Below, one piece after another: positions 17,753 to 25,984 of a stretch of DNA of 64,000 bases (the stretch's first letter is position 1; every line of letters starts with the position of its first letter). The DNA is from Gramella sp. MAR_2010_147 (GTDB lineage Bacteria; Bacteroidota; Bacteroidia; Flavobacteriales; Flavobacteriaceae): positions 1,860,001-1,924,000 of the forward strand of contig NZ_LT629741.1 of the NCBI RefSeq assembly GCF_900105135.1. The letters run 5' to 3'. A program made the position numbers and the translations under genes. The notes beneath the pieces were generated by a model. It ran no database searches. It was given only the letters and a program-made list of their open reading frames with translations, and had not been told where the DNA came from.

Positions 17753-18556
17753 TTAGATTCTTTTTTTATTCTTGTAAGCTACTAACATATCGATAAGAAT
17801 GATAGACGCGTCTTCCATATCGTTTACGATACTGTCTATCTTAGCGATGATATAGTTGTAGAAAATCTGAAGAATAATCGCAACGATCAAACCAAATACG
17901 GTAGTAAGAAGTGCTACTTTAATACCTCCTGCTACAAGTGATGGTTGCATATCTCCAGCTGCTTCAATACGGTCAAAAGCCTGAATCATCCCGATTACAG
18001 TACCCATGAAACCAAGCATAGGAGCTAGTGCGATAAATAAAGAAACCCAGGACACATTCTTTTCAAGTTGTCCCATTTGAACACCTCCGTAAGCAACAAC
18101 CGCTTTTTCAGCAGCTTCGATACTTTCGTCAGCCCTGTCAAGACCTTGATAATAGATAGAAGCAACAGGTCCTTTTGTATTTCTACAAACCTCTTTAGCC
18201 GCTTCGATACCACCACTATTAAGAGCATCCTCAACATCCTGAGCAAGCTTTTTAGTGTTAGTTGTTGAAAGGTTTAAAAAGATAATTCTCTCAATGGCAA
18301 TAGCCAGACCAAGAATTAAACACAATAGAACGATCCCCATAAAGGCGGGACCACCTTCGATGAAACGTTTTTTAAGTTCCTGGTGAAAACCAAGTTCCTC
18401 TCCTTCCAAATCATCACCGGCCATTGCTTCTTCGTCATCTTGTACAAAGGTCACAATCGTTCCTGGCAAAATATTCGCGCTGTTAGCCGCCTTTAGATTG
18501 TAGGCCCCAAGAACCGTAATCGCGGCGATTACCAAAATAGAAAATAATCTTTTCAT
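17753..18556 (-). CDS. MotA/TolQ/ExbB proton channel family protein
   Basis: 267 residues. An N-terminal signal-like helix (residues 5-23) and an acidic spacer are followed by the ExbB core with three transmembrane helices. The core includes LAPMLGFMGTVIGMIQAF and VALLTTVFGLIVAIILQI, the hallmark channel helices with conserved small and threonine residues. It pairs with the two ExbD proteins downstream to form an inner-membrane proton-driven motor. It is the first gene of a four-gene minus-strand operon. The extra N-terminal helix is common in Bacteroidota ExbB. Confidence 0.93.
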   Translation of the reverse strand: MKRLFSILVIAAITVLGAYNLKAANSANILPGTIVTFVQDDEEAMAGDDLEGEELGFHQELKKRFIEGGPAFMGIVLLCLILGLAIAIERIIFLNLSTTNTKKLAQDVEDALNSGGIEAAKEVCRNTKGPVASIYYQGLDRADESIEAAEKAVVAYGGVQMGQLEKNVSWVSLFIALAPMLGFMGTVIGMIQAFDRIEAAGDMQPSLVAGGIKVALLTTVFGLIVAIILQIFYNYIIAKIDSIVNDMEDASIILIDMLVAYKNKKRI

Positions 18557-18623
18557 TACTGTTTGTCTTAATTTAATTAGTTAAAGGGTTAAAGATATAA
18601 ATTATTTTTAATAAAACACTTAG

Positions 18624-18711
18624 CAGAGAGGAAGGGATTCGAACCCTCGATACGCTTGTGACGTATACACACTTTCCAGGCGTGCGCCTTCGACCACTCG
18701 GCCACCTCTCT
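18624..18711 (-). tRNA. tRNA-Ser (anticodon GGA)
   Basis: An 88-base cloverleaf on the minus strand. The acceptor arm is AGAGAGG/CCTCTCT with discriminator G, the long variable arm expected of tRNA-Ser is present, the anticodon loop reads CTGGAAA and the T-arm is GGGTTCGAATCCC. No CCA is encoded. It reads UCC/UCU serine codons. Confidence 0.96.
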
Positions 18712-18778
18712 GTTTAATTGTTTCGGGGCGGCAAATAACAAAAAAAAACCGTCCCCATCAAGTAACATAGCGTTAATT

Positions 18779-19807
18779 TTAAGACATTTCGCCTCTTAAC
18801 GATGTTTCATAGATTGTTTTGAACACTTTAGGGGACAAATCTTTTCCTAATAAATACATTAATTTAGAGACAGCTGCCTCTGTGGTAATGTCTTTTCCAG
18901 AGACCACTCCTATCTTTTTTAGCCCCACACTAGTTTCGTATTGCCCCATTGTAACACTACCCCCAATACACTGGGTTACATTCACTACGCTCAGTCCATT
19001 GCTAATTTTTTCTTTAAGAATATTTAGGAACCATGGATCGTTTGGAGCATTCCCGCTACCAAAAGTTTCCAGTACCACTCCTTTTAAATTTGGCTTGGAC
19101 AGGATATGTTCTACTGTAGTTTCAGTAATACCGGGAAACATTTTTAAAACCAGTACATCAGTATTAAATCCCGCATGTAATTTAGTCTTTTGTTTTCTAT
19201 TTGGTTTCCACAGGGATTTATAATTTACTGAAAGATATACACCAGATTCTGCCAGCGCAGGATGATTCATCGAGGAAAATGCCTGAAAATGTTCTGCATT
19301 GATCTTCGTGGTTCTGTTCGCCCGGTACAATTTATACTCAAAGTACAAACCAACTTCAGAAATTACCGGCTTCCCATTTTTTTGCAAACCGGCAATCTGG
19401 ATACTGGTTATCAAATTTTCTTTTGCATCTGTACGAAGATCACCTATGGGCAACTGTGATCCCGTAAATATGATTGGCTTTGTAAGATTTTCAAACATAA
19501 AACTTAAGGCAGATGCGGTATAAGACATGGTATCACTTCCATGAAGTACTACAAAACCGTCATATTGATGATAATGATCATCGATTGTTTTAGCGATAAT
19601 CTCCCAATAAGCCGGATTCATATTAGATGAATCTATGGGATCTTCAAAACTTAAAGTTTCAATATCGTGCTCCAGGATCTTTAACTCGGGGATATTCTGT
19701 AAAAGCTCATCAAAATTGAAAGCCTTCAGTGCACCAGAATCATAATCTTTGATCATACCAATGGTTCCACCGGTATAAATTAATAATATCCTGGACTTAT
19801 TATTCAT
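18779..19807 (-). CDS. ansA: L-asparaginase, type I
   Basis: 342 residues. The catalytic signatures are ILLIYTGGTIGMI at the N-terminus and VVLHGSDTMSYTASAL (about residues 84-99), each with its active-site threonine. No signal peptide is seen, so it is a cytosolic type I enzyme that converts asparagine to aspartate and ammonia. Its start overlaps the stop of the upstream acyltransferase gene by 8 bases, implying co-transcription. Confidence 0.95.
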   Translation of the reverse strand: MNNKSRILLIYTGGTIGMIKDYDSGALKAFNFDELLQNIPELKILEHDIETLSFEDPIDSSNMNPAYWEIIAKTIDDHYHQYDGFVVLHGSDTMSYTASALSFMFENLTKPIIFTGSQLPIGDLRTDAKENLITSIQIAGLQKNGKPVISEVGLYFEYKLYRANRTTKINAEHFQAFSSMNHPALAESGVYLSVNYKSLWKPNRKQKTKLHAGFNTDVLVLKMFPGITETTVEHILSKPNLKGVVLETFGSGNAPNDPWFLNILKEKISNGLSVVNVTQCIGGSVTMGQYETSVGLKKIGVVSGKDITTEAAVSKLMYLLGKDLSPKVFKTIYETSLRGEMS

Positions 19808-20933
19808 TTAGAGACATTTTATTGATCACTGGATTTGCGTACATCAATAAATAGCTATTCAGAGCAAGCGGGTTTTTCACATCCACCCTCCTGCTAATAC
19901 GTCTATCAAATTGCCTCTTTTCCTTTTCAGTATATTCACTGGTGAACCTTTCTTCATTCTTCAGCAGATCATAAGCGATATAGTTAGAAGGCCATAATTT
20001 GTAATTTCGGTAAATAGCCTGATCTATTAAAGTGGCAACTTCTTTTAACTGATCGTTAATGGAAAGTTCTTTTTTCCTGATTTCAGCAAAATCTTCTTCG
20101 GTTAGCACAGGCCCCGCATTTATCTGGATGCGACCTTTTTGTCCCATCGCTCCCTGCATAATGCTATTAAAGTCCTCATTGGCGCTTTTCTTATAGTCTT
20201 CTTTCATACGTTTTGCCAAAACCTCTGGCATTTTCAACATATCTGTGGGATCAAACTCGTAAGACATGGCAACTGGAACAATCTTAAGTTTTGCGAAATA
20301 ATCCAGAACATCCAGATCGCCTTTGGCCATTCCTACCATCTTAAGAACTCCCTGCTGGGTAAAATCGTTCCCATCTTTAGTTCTTCCTTCACGCTGTGCC
20401 ATCCAAACGGAGCGGTCTTCTGAAAAAAGCAGGTGTTTTATATATTCTGAAAGCTTTAGTGAACTCTTCAGCATTTCCCTTGGACTCTGATTACGCAGTA
20501 CCAGAAAATTCCGGTTAAGCTTTGACAATGCCATTAAGAAAGGCTTTTGCACCAGGTTATCCCCAATAGCTGAAGCCGTCATGATAAGGTCATGATCGTG
20601 TAAAGTGTAATTTATAAGACAGGTGTCGAGAATAATATCCCTGTGATTTGAGATATAGAAGTAAGATTCAGAAGTGTCTAAATTATCAAAGCCAGCATCG
20701 GTCAATCCCTCACTGGTTTTTTCCAGCACCTTTTCAACACTTAGGTAAATTACCTTGCTTTGAAAATCTGCGATGGAATGACATTCATTTAAAACAGCCC
20801 GAATATCTTCAGACCTAAGATCTGGAAATGTAAACTGAAGCAATGCTTTTACCATTGGATGTTTCATAAACTCCTGCAAAGCAGGATTTACTTCATCATC
20901 CTTAAAAAATCTTATATCGTCAAAATTTTGCAC
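19800..20933 (-). CDS. 1-acyl-sn-glycerol-3-phosphate acyltransferase-like protein
   Basis: 377 residues. The acyltransferase HX4D motif appears as SNHRDIILD (about residues 111-119), and WMAQREGRTKDGN supplies the second conserved block (EGRT). This matches PlsC/PlsB-type glycerolipid acyltransferases, which transfer acyl groups to lysophospholipids at the membrane. The long N-terminal extension (about 90 residues) is not assigned. It overlaps ansA by 8 bases. Confidence 0.85.
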   Translation of the reverse strand: MQNFDDIRFFKDDEVNPALQEFMKHPMVKALLQFTFPDLRSEDIRAVLNECHSIADFQSKVIYLSVEKVLEKTSEGLTDAGFDNLDTSESYFYISNHRDIILDTCLINYTLHDHDLIMTASAIGDNLVQKPFLMALSKLNRNFLVLRNQSPREMLKSSLKLSEYIKHLLFSEDRSVWMAQREGRTKDGNDFTQQGVLKMVGMAKGDLDVLDYFAKLKIVPVAMSYEFDPTDMLKMPEVLAKRMKEDYKKSANEDFNSIMQGAMGQKGRIQINAGPVLTEEDFAEIRKKELSINDQLKEVATLIDQAIYRNYKLWPSNYIAYDLLKNEERFTSEYTEKEKRQFDRRISRRVDVKNPLALNSYLLMYANPVINKMSLNE

Positions 20934-20983
20934 CTATCTCTAAAATTATTTCAACAAATGAACAAAATTTCTGTTTAACAGCT

Positions 20984-21751
20984 CTAAATTCCGAAAACTT
21001 CCTTTGAGTTTTTTGTGGTTACCTCAGCAACTTTTTCCAAAGGCAAATTATAAAGTTCGGCTAACTTTTCAGCCACCTTCAATATATAAACAGGATTATT
21101 TCTCTTGCCCCGGTATGGTTTTGGTGCCAGATAAGGCGAATCTGTCTCCAAAACAATCTCCTCCAGAGGAATTTCACTAATAAATTTATCTATACCTCCA
21201 TTTTTAAAGGTGACAACACCTCCAATTCCCAATTTCATATTATAAGAAAGCGCTTTTAAAGCCTGTTCATGAGTTCCTGTAAAACAATGAAAAACACCAA
21301 ACAACTTATCATCCTTCTCTTCTTCAAGAACTTCAAATATCTCCTCAAAAGCTTCACGACAATGAATCACAATAGGTAAGTTGCGATCTTTGGCAAACTG
21401 AATTTGCTTTCTAAAAGCCTGTTGCTGGATTCCCAGTGTTGATTTATCCCAGTATAGATCGATCCCAATTTCCCCTACAGCATAAAATTTTCGTTTATCC
21501 AGCTCTGCCTCTACATGTTTCAGTTCTTCTTCAAAATTTTCTTTTACATGGGTAGGATGAAGCCCCATCATTAAAAAAATATGATCTGGAAATTCATTTT
21601 CCAGATCATACATGCTTTGAGTAGTTTCAGAATCTATCGCGGGAATAAAAAATCTCTTTACATTATTGTTAATCGCATCCTGAATAACTTCCCTTCTTTC
21701 GCCATCGAAAGAATCACTATATAAATGGGTATGGGTATCTGTAATTATCAT
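20984..21751 (-). CDS. TatD family metal-dependent hydrolase
   Basis: 255 residues from the ATG at 21751, which gives the expected start MIITDTHTHLYSD. An upstream start at 21910 would add 53 residues overlapping the Rieske gene and lacks family support. Metal-binding motifs are THTHL, GEIGID, VIHCREA, GVFHCFTG and ETDSPYLAP. The length is normal for TatD-type deoxyribonucleases, which act in DNA turnover or repair. It is followed on the same strand by the acyltransferase gene after 50 bases. Confidence 0.95.
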   Translation of the reverse strand: MIITDTHTHLYSDSFDGERREVIQDAINNNVKRFFIPAIDSETTQSMYDLENEFPDHIFLMMGLHPTHVKENFEEELKHVEAELDKRKFYAVGEIGIDLYWDKSTLGIQQQAFRKQIQFAKDRNLPIVIHCREAFEEIFEVLEEEKDDKLFGVFHCFTGTHEQALKALSYNMKLGIGGVVTFKNGGIDKFISEIPLEEIVLETDSPYLAPKPYRGKRNNPVYILKVAEKLAELYNLPLEKVAEVTTKNSKEVFGI

Positions 21752-21863
21752 AGCCGCAAAAATAATAGAAGAATGCGGAATGCTAAAAATAGAAGTCGTT
21801 AAATAACAATAAGTATACTCCCGGAAAGTTTTCCGGTATGTTTCAATAATAGTAAAAGCTTTA

Positions 21864-22319
21864 TTAGCTTTTCGTAGCCGTAATGCTTCCTCCACTAATA
21901 GAGGTGGCATAAACTTCCAGATCCCGAGTATTCCCGGCAGAATTCTGGGGGCCGCGAATTACATCCCCATCGTCCTCATATCTTGCAAAATGCAACTGAC
22001 ATTCAATAAATCCTCCTTCTTCCACCCATACCAGTGCTCCGCCCTGATGCGGACATACGGCTTCAGTAGCAACAAAATCTGCTGAAGTATTTCCCTCTCC
22101 AATACGAAAGAAAAGCACTCCATTGCTGGTTACCTGGTCTCCTACATTGGCAAGATTTGATAAGTTGACCGAAACTGTCTCCCCATTATTTCCTCCACCA
22201 TTTCCCGGAGGAGGTGTCGTGGTCCCTCCTCCATCATCACCAGAACTACAAGCTGACAAAGCACAGGCTCCAGAACAGGCTAACAAAACTCCTTTTACTA
22301 AAAACTCACCTCTTTTCAT
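21864..22319 (-). CDS. Rieske [2Fe-2S] lipoprotein
   Basis: 151 residues from the ATG at 22319. An N-terminal signal with a lipobox-like LSAC is followed by a glycine/proline linker and a Rieske domain. The domain has both cluster-binding boxes: CPHQGG and CQLHFARYE, each with one cysteine and one histidine. The second box has FARY instead of the usual GSxF. It is probably a small electron-transfer protein held on the cell-envelope membrane. It is the last gene of a three-gene unit with the DUF5777 barrel and YceI. A start 12 codons upstream is possible but spoils the signal peptide. Confidence 0.88.
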   Translation of the reverse strand: MKRGEFLVKGVLLACSGACALSACSSGDDGGGTTTPPPGNGGGNNGETVSVNLSNLANVGDQVTSNGVLFFRIGEGNTSADFVATEAVCPHQGGALVWVEEGGFIECQLHFARYEDDGDVIRGPQNSAGNTRDLEVYATSISGGSITATKS

Positions 22320-22329
22320 AATATGATAT

Positions 22330-23235
22330 TTAATTACTCTCCTTTTTCGATCCAAGATTAAAATTCCTTGATATCATAAACCCAAACCTAACGCCACCGT
22401 CAGACCAACTTTTTGTTGTATTTGGAATAAAATTGTTTGCTGTGATATATTGTGAATTCTGGAAGTTGAGAGCGAATACATGACCTCCCGTTTCAATTTC
22501 CACACCTACCCCAAAAGGATTGGAATAATCTGTTTGAAGGTCGTCTGGCCTGCTCAAACCATTTACAAAAGTATAATCTGTAATTATTGATATTCGTTTA
22601 AAAATCTTAAACCTTCCTCCAATTCCCAGAGCAAAAAGATTATCTGCATCCTCAAAATCCTGAATTTGCGCCTCTGGCCTGAATAAAAATCCAGGGTTTA
22701 CCATTACAGATACACCGGGACTAAATTTTCTGGCTATAATGGCCTGAAAAAAATGGGAGATCCTATCACCCTCACTATCAAATTCATTATTAGAAAATGG
22801 TTTTCTGGTGATCCAGCTACTTTGCTCAAACAAGGTTACAGAAACTGGCATATTTTCATCCTGCCATAACAGCCTGTATTTTATTAAAGCACTGTAAGCC
22901 TCATTAAATTTACTTCTTCCTATTCCTACGGTTAAGGCATCGGTAATACCGTAATCAAAACCAAGATAAAGATCACTGGCCACATCCAGCCCGTATAAGG
23001 TATTAGAACCTCCAAACTCGCCGCCAATGTCACCAAATCTATGTCCAACCCAGAAAGCCAGATCATGTGCTTTTTGTGTTTCATTGGTCTGTAGTAGCAC
23101 CAGTCTTGGGCTCTTAAAAGTTGCAATGGTTCTAAATTCCTTAGTTTCTGAAATATTGTCCATTATACTATCTACATCCTGAGCATACATTCCAGAACAG
23201 ATTATCGTAATCGCAAACAGTAAAAATCTTTTCAT
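22330..23235 (-). CDS. DUF5777 family outer-membrane beta-barrel protein
   Basis: 301 residues. A signal peptide (FLLFAITIICSGMYAQ) is followed by repeated amphipathic strands (HDLAFWVGHRFGDIGGEFGG, LGFDYGITDALTVGIGRSKF), ending in an aromatic-rich C-terminal part. The family is a Bacteroidota barrel of unknown function. Its start overlaps the stop of the YceI gene by 4 bases and its stop is 10 bases before the Rieske start, so the three are one operon. Confidence 0.85.
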   Translation of the reverse strand: MKRFLLFAITIICSGMYAQDVDSIMDNISETKEFRTIATFKSPRLVLLQTNETQKAHDLAFWVGHRFGDIGGEFGGSNTLYGLDVASDLYLGFDYGITDALTVGIGRSKFNEAYSALIKYRLLWQDENMPVSVTLFEQSSWITRKPFSNNEFDSEGDRISHFFQAIIARKFSPGVSVMVNPGFLFRPEAQIQDFEDADNLFALGIGGRFKIFKRISIITDYTFVNGLSRPDDLQTDYSNPFGVGVEIETGGHVFALNFQNSQYITANNFIPNTTKSWSDGGVRFGFMISRNFNLGSKKESN

Positions 23236-23807
23236 TCCTTTATAATTTTATATTCCATATCAATATTTACCTTGATCACTTCGGCTATATTTTCCCATAA
23301 CAACTTCGGGATCTTAATGTTATGATCATTGCAAGAAACTTCAAATTCAGACTTTAGTGTAATAGTTTCCTTATCTCTAGAAATTCTCACCCTCACCGGG
23401 ATTTCACGTTCCCTGGGTATTCCATGAATATTTAAAGTGCCGGCAAGAATTAAATTTTGAACTTTTGTATGATTAAGGTCTATCATCTCCATCAAACCGC
23501 CTTTAAAACTGGCATCTGGATATTCTTCACTTTCCATATAATTCTCATTAAAATGCTCTTGCATTAAACCTTTTTCAAATTCAAAGCTTCGGATCTTAAC
23601 TTTAAAGGAGATGGAACCGTTTTTAGCATTGAAAACAGAAACTCCAGATTTTGAAATTGCTTCGATATCTTCTACTGGCGCCGAAGAATAAAATTTTATG
23701 CTGGCATTGGTAGTTTGGTAAAATGAGGACTGAGCACTGATAGATAAAGGAAATAAAATTCCAAGTATGAAAAAAGAAACTGAAAGTATTAGAGCACGCA
23801 TCATCAT
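23232..23807 (-). CDS. YceI family secreted protein
   Basis: 191 residues. A signal peptide (VSFFILGILFPLSISAQ) is followed by one YceI domain, with the characteristic segments GSISFKVKIRSFEFEKGLM and FNENYMESEEYPDASFKGG. YceI proteins are periplasmic lipocalin-like barrels that bind isoprenoid or quinone-like molecules. It is the first gene of the operon with DUF5777 and Rieske, which would fit a lipid- or quinone-linked redox task. That role is inference only. Confidence 0.9.
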   Translation of the reverse strand: MMMRALILSVSFFILGILFPLSISAQSSFYQTTNASIKFYSSAPVEDIEAISKSGVSVFNAKNGSISFKVKIRSFEFEKGLMQEHFNENYMESEEYPDASFKGGLMEMIDLNHTKVQNLILAGTLNIHGIPREREIPVRVRISRDKETITLKSEFEVSCNDHNIKIPKLLWENIAEVIKVNIDMEYKIIKE

Positions 23808-23915
23808 ACTTACGAAAAATAAAGGGATATAGTTTTAACCTATACCCTAATAAATTTATGTAATATTATTTGAAATATGAAAATTACTTGCTGTAACTGT
23901 CGAGGTGAATTTTTT

Positions 23916-24956
23916 TTAACCGTTTTGGTTTATATACTCAGCAAGGTATTTCGCGTCTTTTTTAATTCCGCCCAAAGTCGCCGAACCTCTGGTATGTAGC
24001 CAGGGAAGGCCTATGAAGTAGAGTCCGTCAATATTACTAACTCCTCTATAATGATTTGGATAGCCATTCTTTGCCAGTTCCAGCCCCTCAATCCAGCTAA
24101 AATTTGGACGATAGCCTGTAGCCCAGATAATATTTCTGATATCAGATATTTTCCTATTCTCCGTAAAAATTAGTTCTCCTTCTGCATTTTTAGTTTTACC
24201 AACAGCTTCTACGTTTTCCCGTGCCAGAATTTCTTTTACAGGGGTTCCAATCACAGGCTGTCTTGATTTGGAAATCTTTTTTCCGAGCCAGGTATCGCGG
24301 CTAAAACTCAAAAATCCTGATTTTGTAAACCACCACCACAATGTTTTTCCCAGAATTTCCTGGGGGAGCACTTTTACCTCTGTAGTTCCTGAAAAATAAA
24401 CCTCCCGGTCTCCATCAGAAACTTCATCAAGGATCTGAAACCCACTATCTCCTGCTCCAACTACCATGGCTTTACCTTCCTGAAGCTGATACGGGTTTTT
24501 ATAATAATTACTATGGATCTGAAAAATATCCTGATCTATCTTTTTTGAAAATGGCGGGGTATAAGGAATATGAAATGGGCCCGTAGCGACTACCACCTCC
24601 TTAGCTCTCAACTCTCCCCGGGATGTCTTCAGTAAGAAATGATCGTCATGATGGGAAATTTTCTCAACCATCATATTTAACTCAATAGGAATTTGAAATT
24701 CTTCCACATAATCCTGAAAATAGTCAGCAACTTCAGTCTTACCTGGATAATGGCCTTTTTCAGCCGGAAATTCCATTCCCGGCATATTATTAAATTCAGA
24801 AGGGGTAAATAAAGTAAGTGAATCCCAGCGATTAAGCCACGAAGCACCAATTTCTGACTCTTTATCTACCACAAGAAAATCTTTTCCCTGTTCCTTAAGG
24901 TAGTAAGCCATAGCCAGACCAGCCTGTGCAGCTCCAACAACAATAAAATCCAGCAT
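23916..24956 (-). CDS. Flavin-containing monooxygenase-like NAD(P)/FAD oxidoreductase
   Basis: 346 residues. The FAD-binding Rossmann loop is at the N-terminus (DFIVVGAAQAGLAMAYYL) and the NADPH-binding loop at AMVVGAGDSGFQI (about residues 159-171), with the late ATG motif IIWATGYRPNF. This layout matches flavin monooxygenases of the CzcO/FMO type that oxidise small molecules. The first loop reads GAAQAG rather than the classical GxGxxG. It is a single gene. Confidence 0.87.
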   Translation of the reverse strand: MLDFIVVGAAQAGLAMAYYLKEQGKDFLVVDKESEIGASWLNRWDSLTLFTPSEFNNMPGMEFPAEKGHYPGKTEVADYFQDYVEEFQIPIELNMMVEKISHHDDHFLLKTSRGELRAKEVVVATGPFHIPYTPPFSKKIDQDIFQIHSNYYKNPYQLQEGKAMVVGAGDSGFQILDEVSDGDREVYFSGTTEVKVLPQEILGKTLWWWFTKSGFLSFSRDTWLGKKISKSRQPVIGTPVKEILARENVEAVGKTKNAEGELIFTENRKISDIRNIIWATGYRPNFSWIEGLELAKNGYPNHYRGVSNIDGLYFIGLPWLHTRGSATLGGIKKDAKYLAEYINQNG

Positions 24957-25014
24957 TCCTTTATTTTTTTGCGAAAGTATGATTATTTAAAGGTTTCTGA
25001 AAATGAGCCTCTTC

Positions 25015-25512
25015 CTAAAAAATGATCTCTTTATAGCTCCAAAACTGATATAGAAAAAGGATAAGAAAAGCGAACGTCACGATAAATTCCATAAAACTGG
25101 AAGCCAGTAAACCCAAAAAAGATCCGAATGCCGCTTTCCCTGCAGTTCGGGAATTGCTTTTATTTAAAATTTCTCCAATAAAAGCGCCTATAAAAGGACA
25201 AATTAAGATCGCGAAAGGAAATGGGGCAAAGATACCTATGATCAAACCTATGGTAGCGCCTATCATTCCTTTTCTGCTTCCGCCAAATTTTTTAGTCCCC
25301 ATTGCTGGGATTATCAGGTTCAGGATATAGAAAAGAATAGCGACGGCGAGGGTGATGCCTAAAAACCAATAATTCATTCCAACGCCCGGGATAAGATAAA
25401 ATATCAATAAGCCTATCCAGCTTAGCGGTACTCCGGGTAAAACAGGAAGAAAACTACCTAATACACCAAGCAGCATGAATACTCCTGCCACTACTAATAA
25501 AATCATATCCAT
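25015..25512 (-). CDS. DUF456 family membrane protein
   Basis: 165 residues, strongly hydrophobic with about four to five helices and glycine-rich turns such as LGSFLPVLPGVPLSWIGLL and KGMIGATIGLIIGIFAPFPF, the DUF456 pattern. Function is unknown. It is divergent from blaI, with the operator in the 109-base gap between them, so the BlaI-like repressor could in principle also affect this gene. Confidence 0.85.
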   Translation of the reverse strand: MDMILLVVAGVFMLLGVLGSFLPVLPGVPLSWIGLLIFYLIPGVGMNYWFLGITLAVAILFYILNLIIPAMGTKKFGGSRKGMIGATIGLIIGIFAPFPFAILICPFIGAFIGEILNKSNSRTAGKAAFGSFLGLLASSFMEFIVTFAFLILFLYQFWSYKEIIF

Positions 25513-25560
25513 TCTATATTTTTAAGAAAACGAAGATAATCAACTTAAATTCAATTTTTA

Positions 25561-25601
25561 ACTAAAATATTAGTTTAAACTAAAAACTTAGTTTATATTA
25601 G
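25561..25601 (+). promoter_or_regulatory. Operator/promoter region of the BlaI-M56 operon
   Basis: Three overlapping inverted repeats share the half-site ACTAA/TTAGT. They are ACTAA-N4-TTAGT (25561-25574), the perfect 14-mer TTAGTTTAAACTAA (25570-25583) and AAACTAA-N4-TTAGTTT (25577-25594). The last abuts a -7-like box TATATTAG (25594-25601), so a bound dimer would block RNA polymerase. BlaI/MecI repressors bind such dyads at their own promoters; the match to this gene is inferred. Confidence 0.65.
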
Positions 25602-25621
25602 CAGAAACAAATTCATCTAAT

Positions 25622-25984
25622 ATGAAACAATTAACGAAAGCCGAAGAAGAGATCATGCAAATTCTTTGGGAATTGAAAGAGGCTAATGTTGCCAGCGTTA
25701 TAAAAAAAATGCCAGAACCAAAACCGGCTTATAATACGGTTTCAACTATCGTTAGAATTTTAGAGAATAAAGAATTTGTTGATCATAGACAGGAAGGCAA
25801 AGGCTATATCTACTTCCCTATTGTAAAGAAAGAGACCTACAGCAATCAGAGTATGAACCAGTTAATGAATAACTATTTTAATGGTTCATTTAAAAGTATG
25901 GTTTCATTTTTTATGAAAAAGAACGATATGAGCTCCAAGGATCTTGAAGCCATATTAAATGAAATTGACAAAAAGGACTCGTAA
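25622..25984 (+). CDS. BlaI/MecI/CopY family transcriptional repressor
   Basis: 120 residues. The winged helix (about residues 4-75) carries LTKAEEEIMQILWELKEANV and YNTVSTIVRILENKEFVDH, both typical of BlaI/MecI. The C-terminal part is the dimerisation and cleavage region. In the classical system the repressor is removed when the membrane M56 peptidase is activated. The M56 gene overlaps its stop codon by one base, the usual blaI-blaR1 coupling. No beta-lactamase gene is nearby. Confidence 0.95.
   Translation: MKQLTKAEEEIMQILWELKEANVASVIKKMPEPKPAYNTVSTIVRILENKEFVDHRQEGKGYIYFPIVKKETYSNQSMNQLMNNYFNGSFKSMVSFFMKKNDMSSKDLEAILNEIDKKDS

Noticed and set aside
21752..21910. Upstream start for the TatD gene
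   Set aside because: It would add 53 residues overlapping the Rieske gene. The family start MIITDTHTHL lies at 21751.
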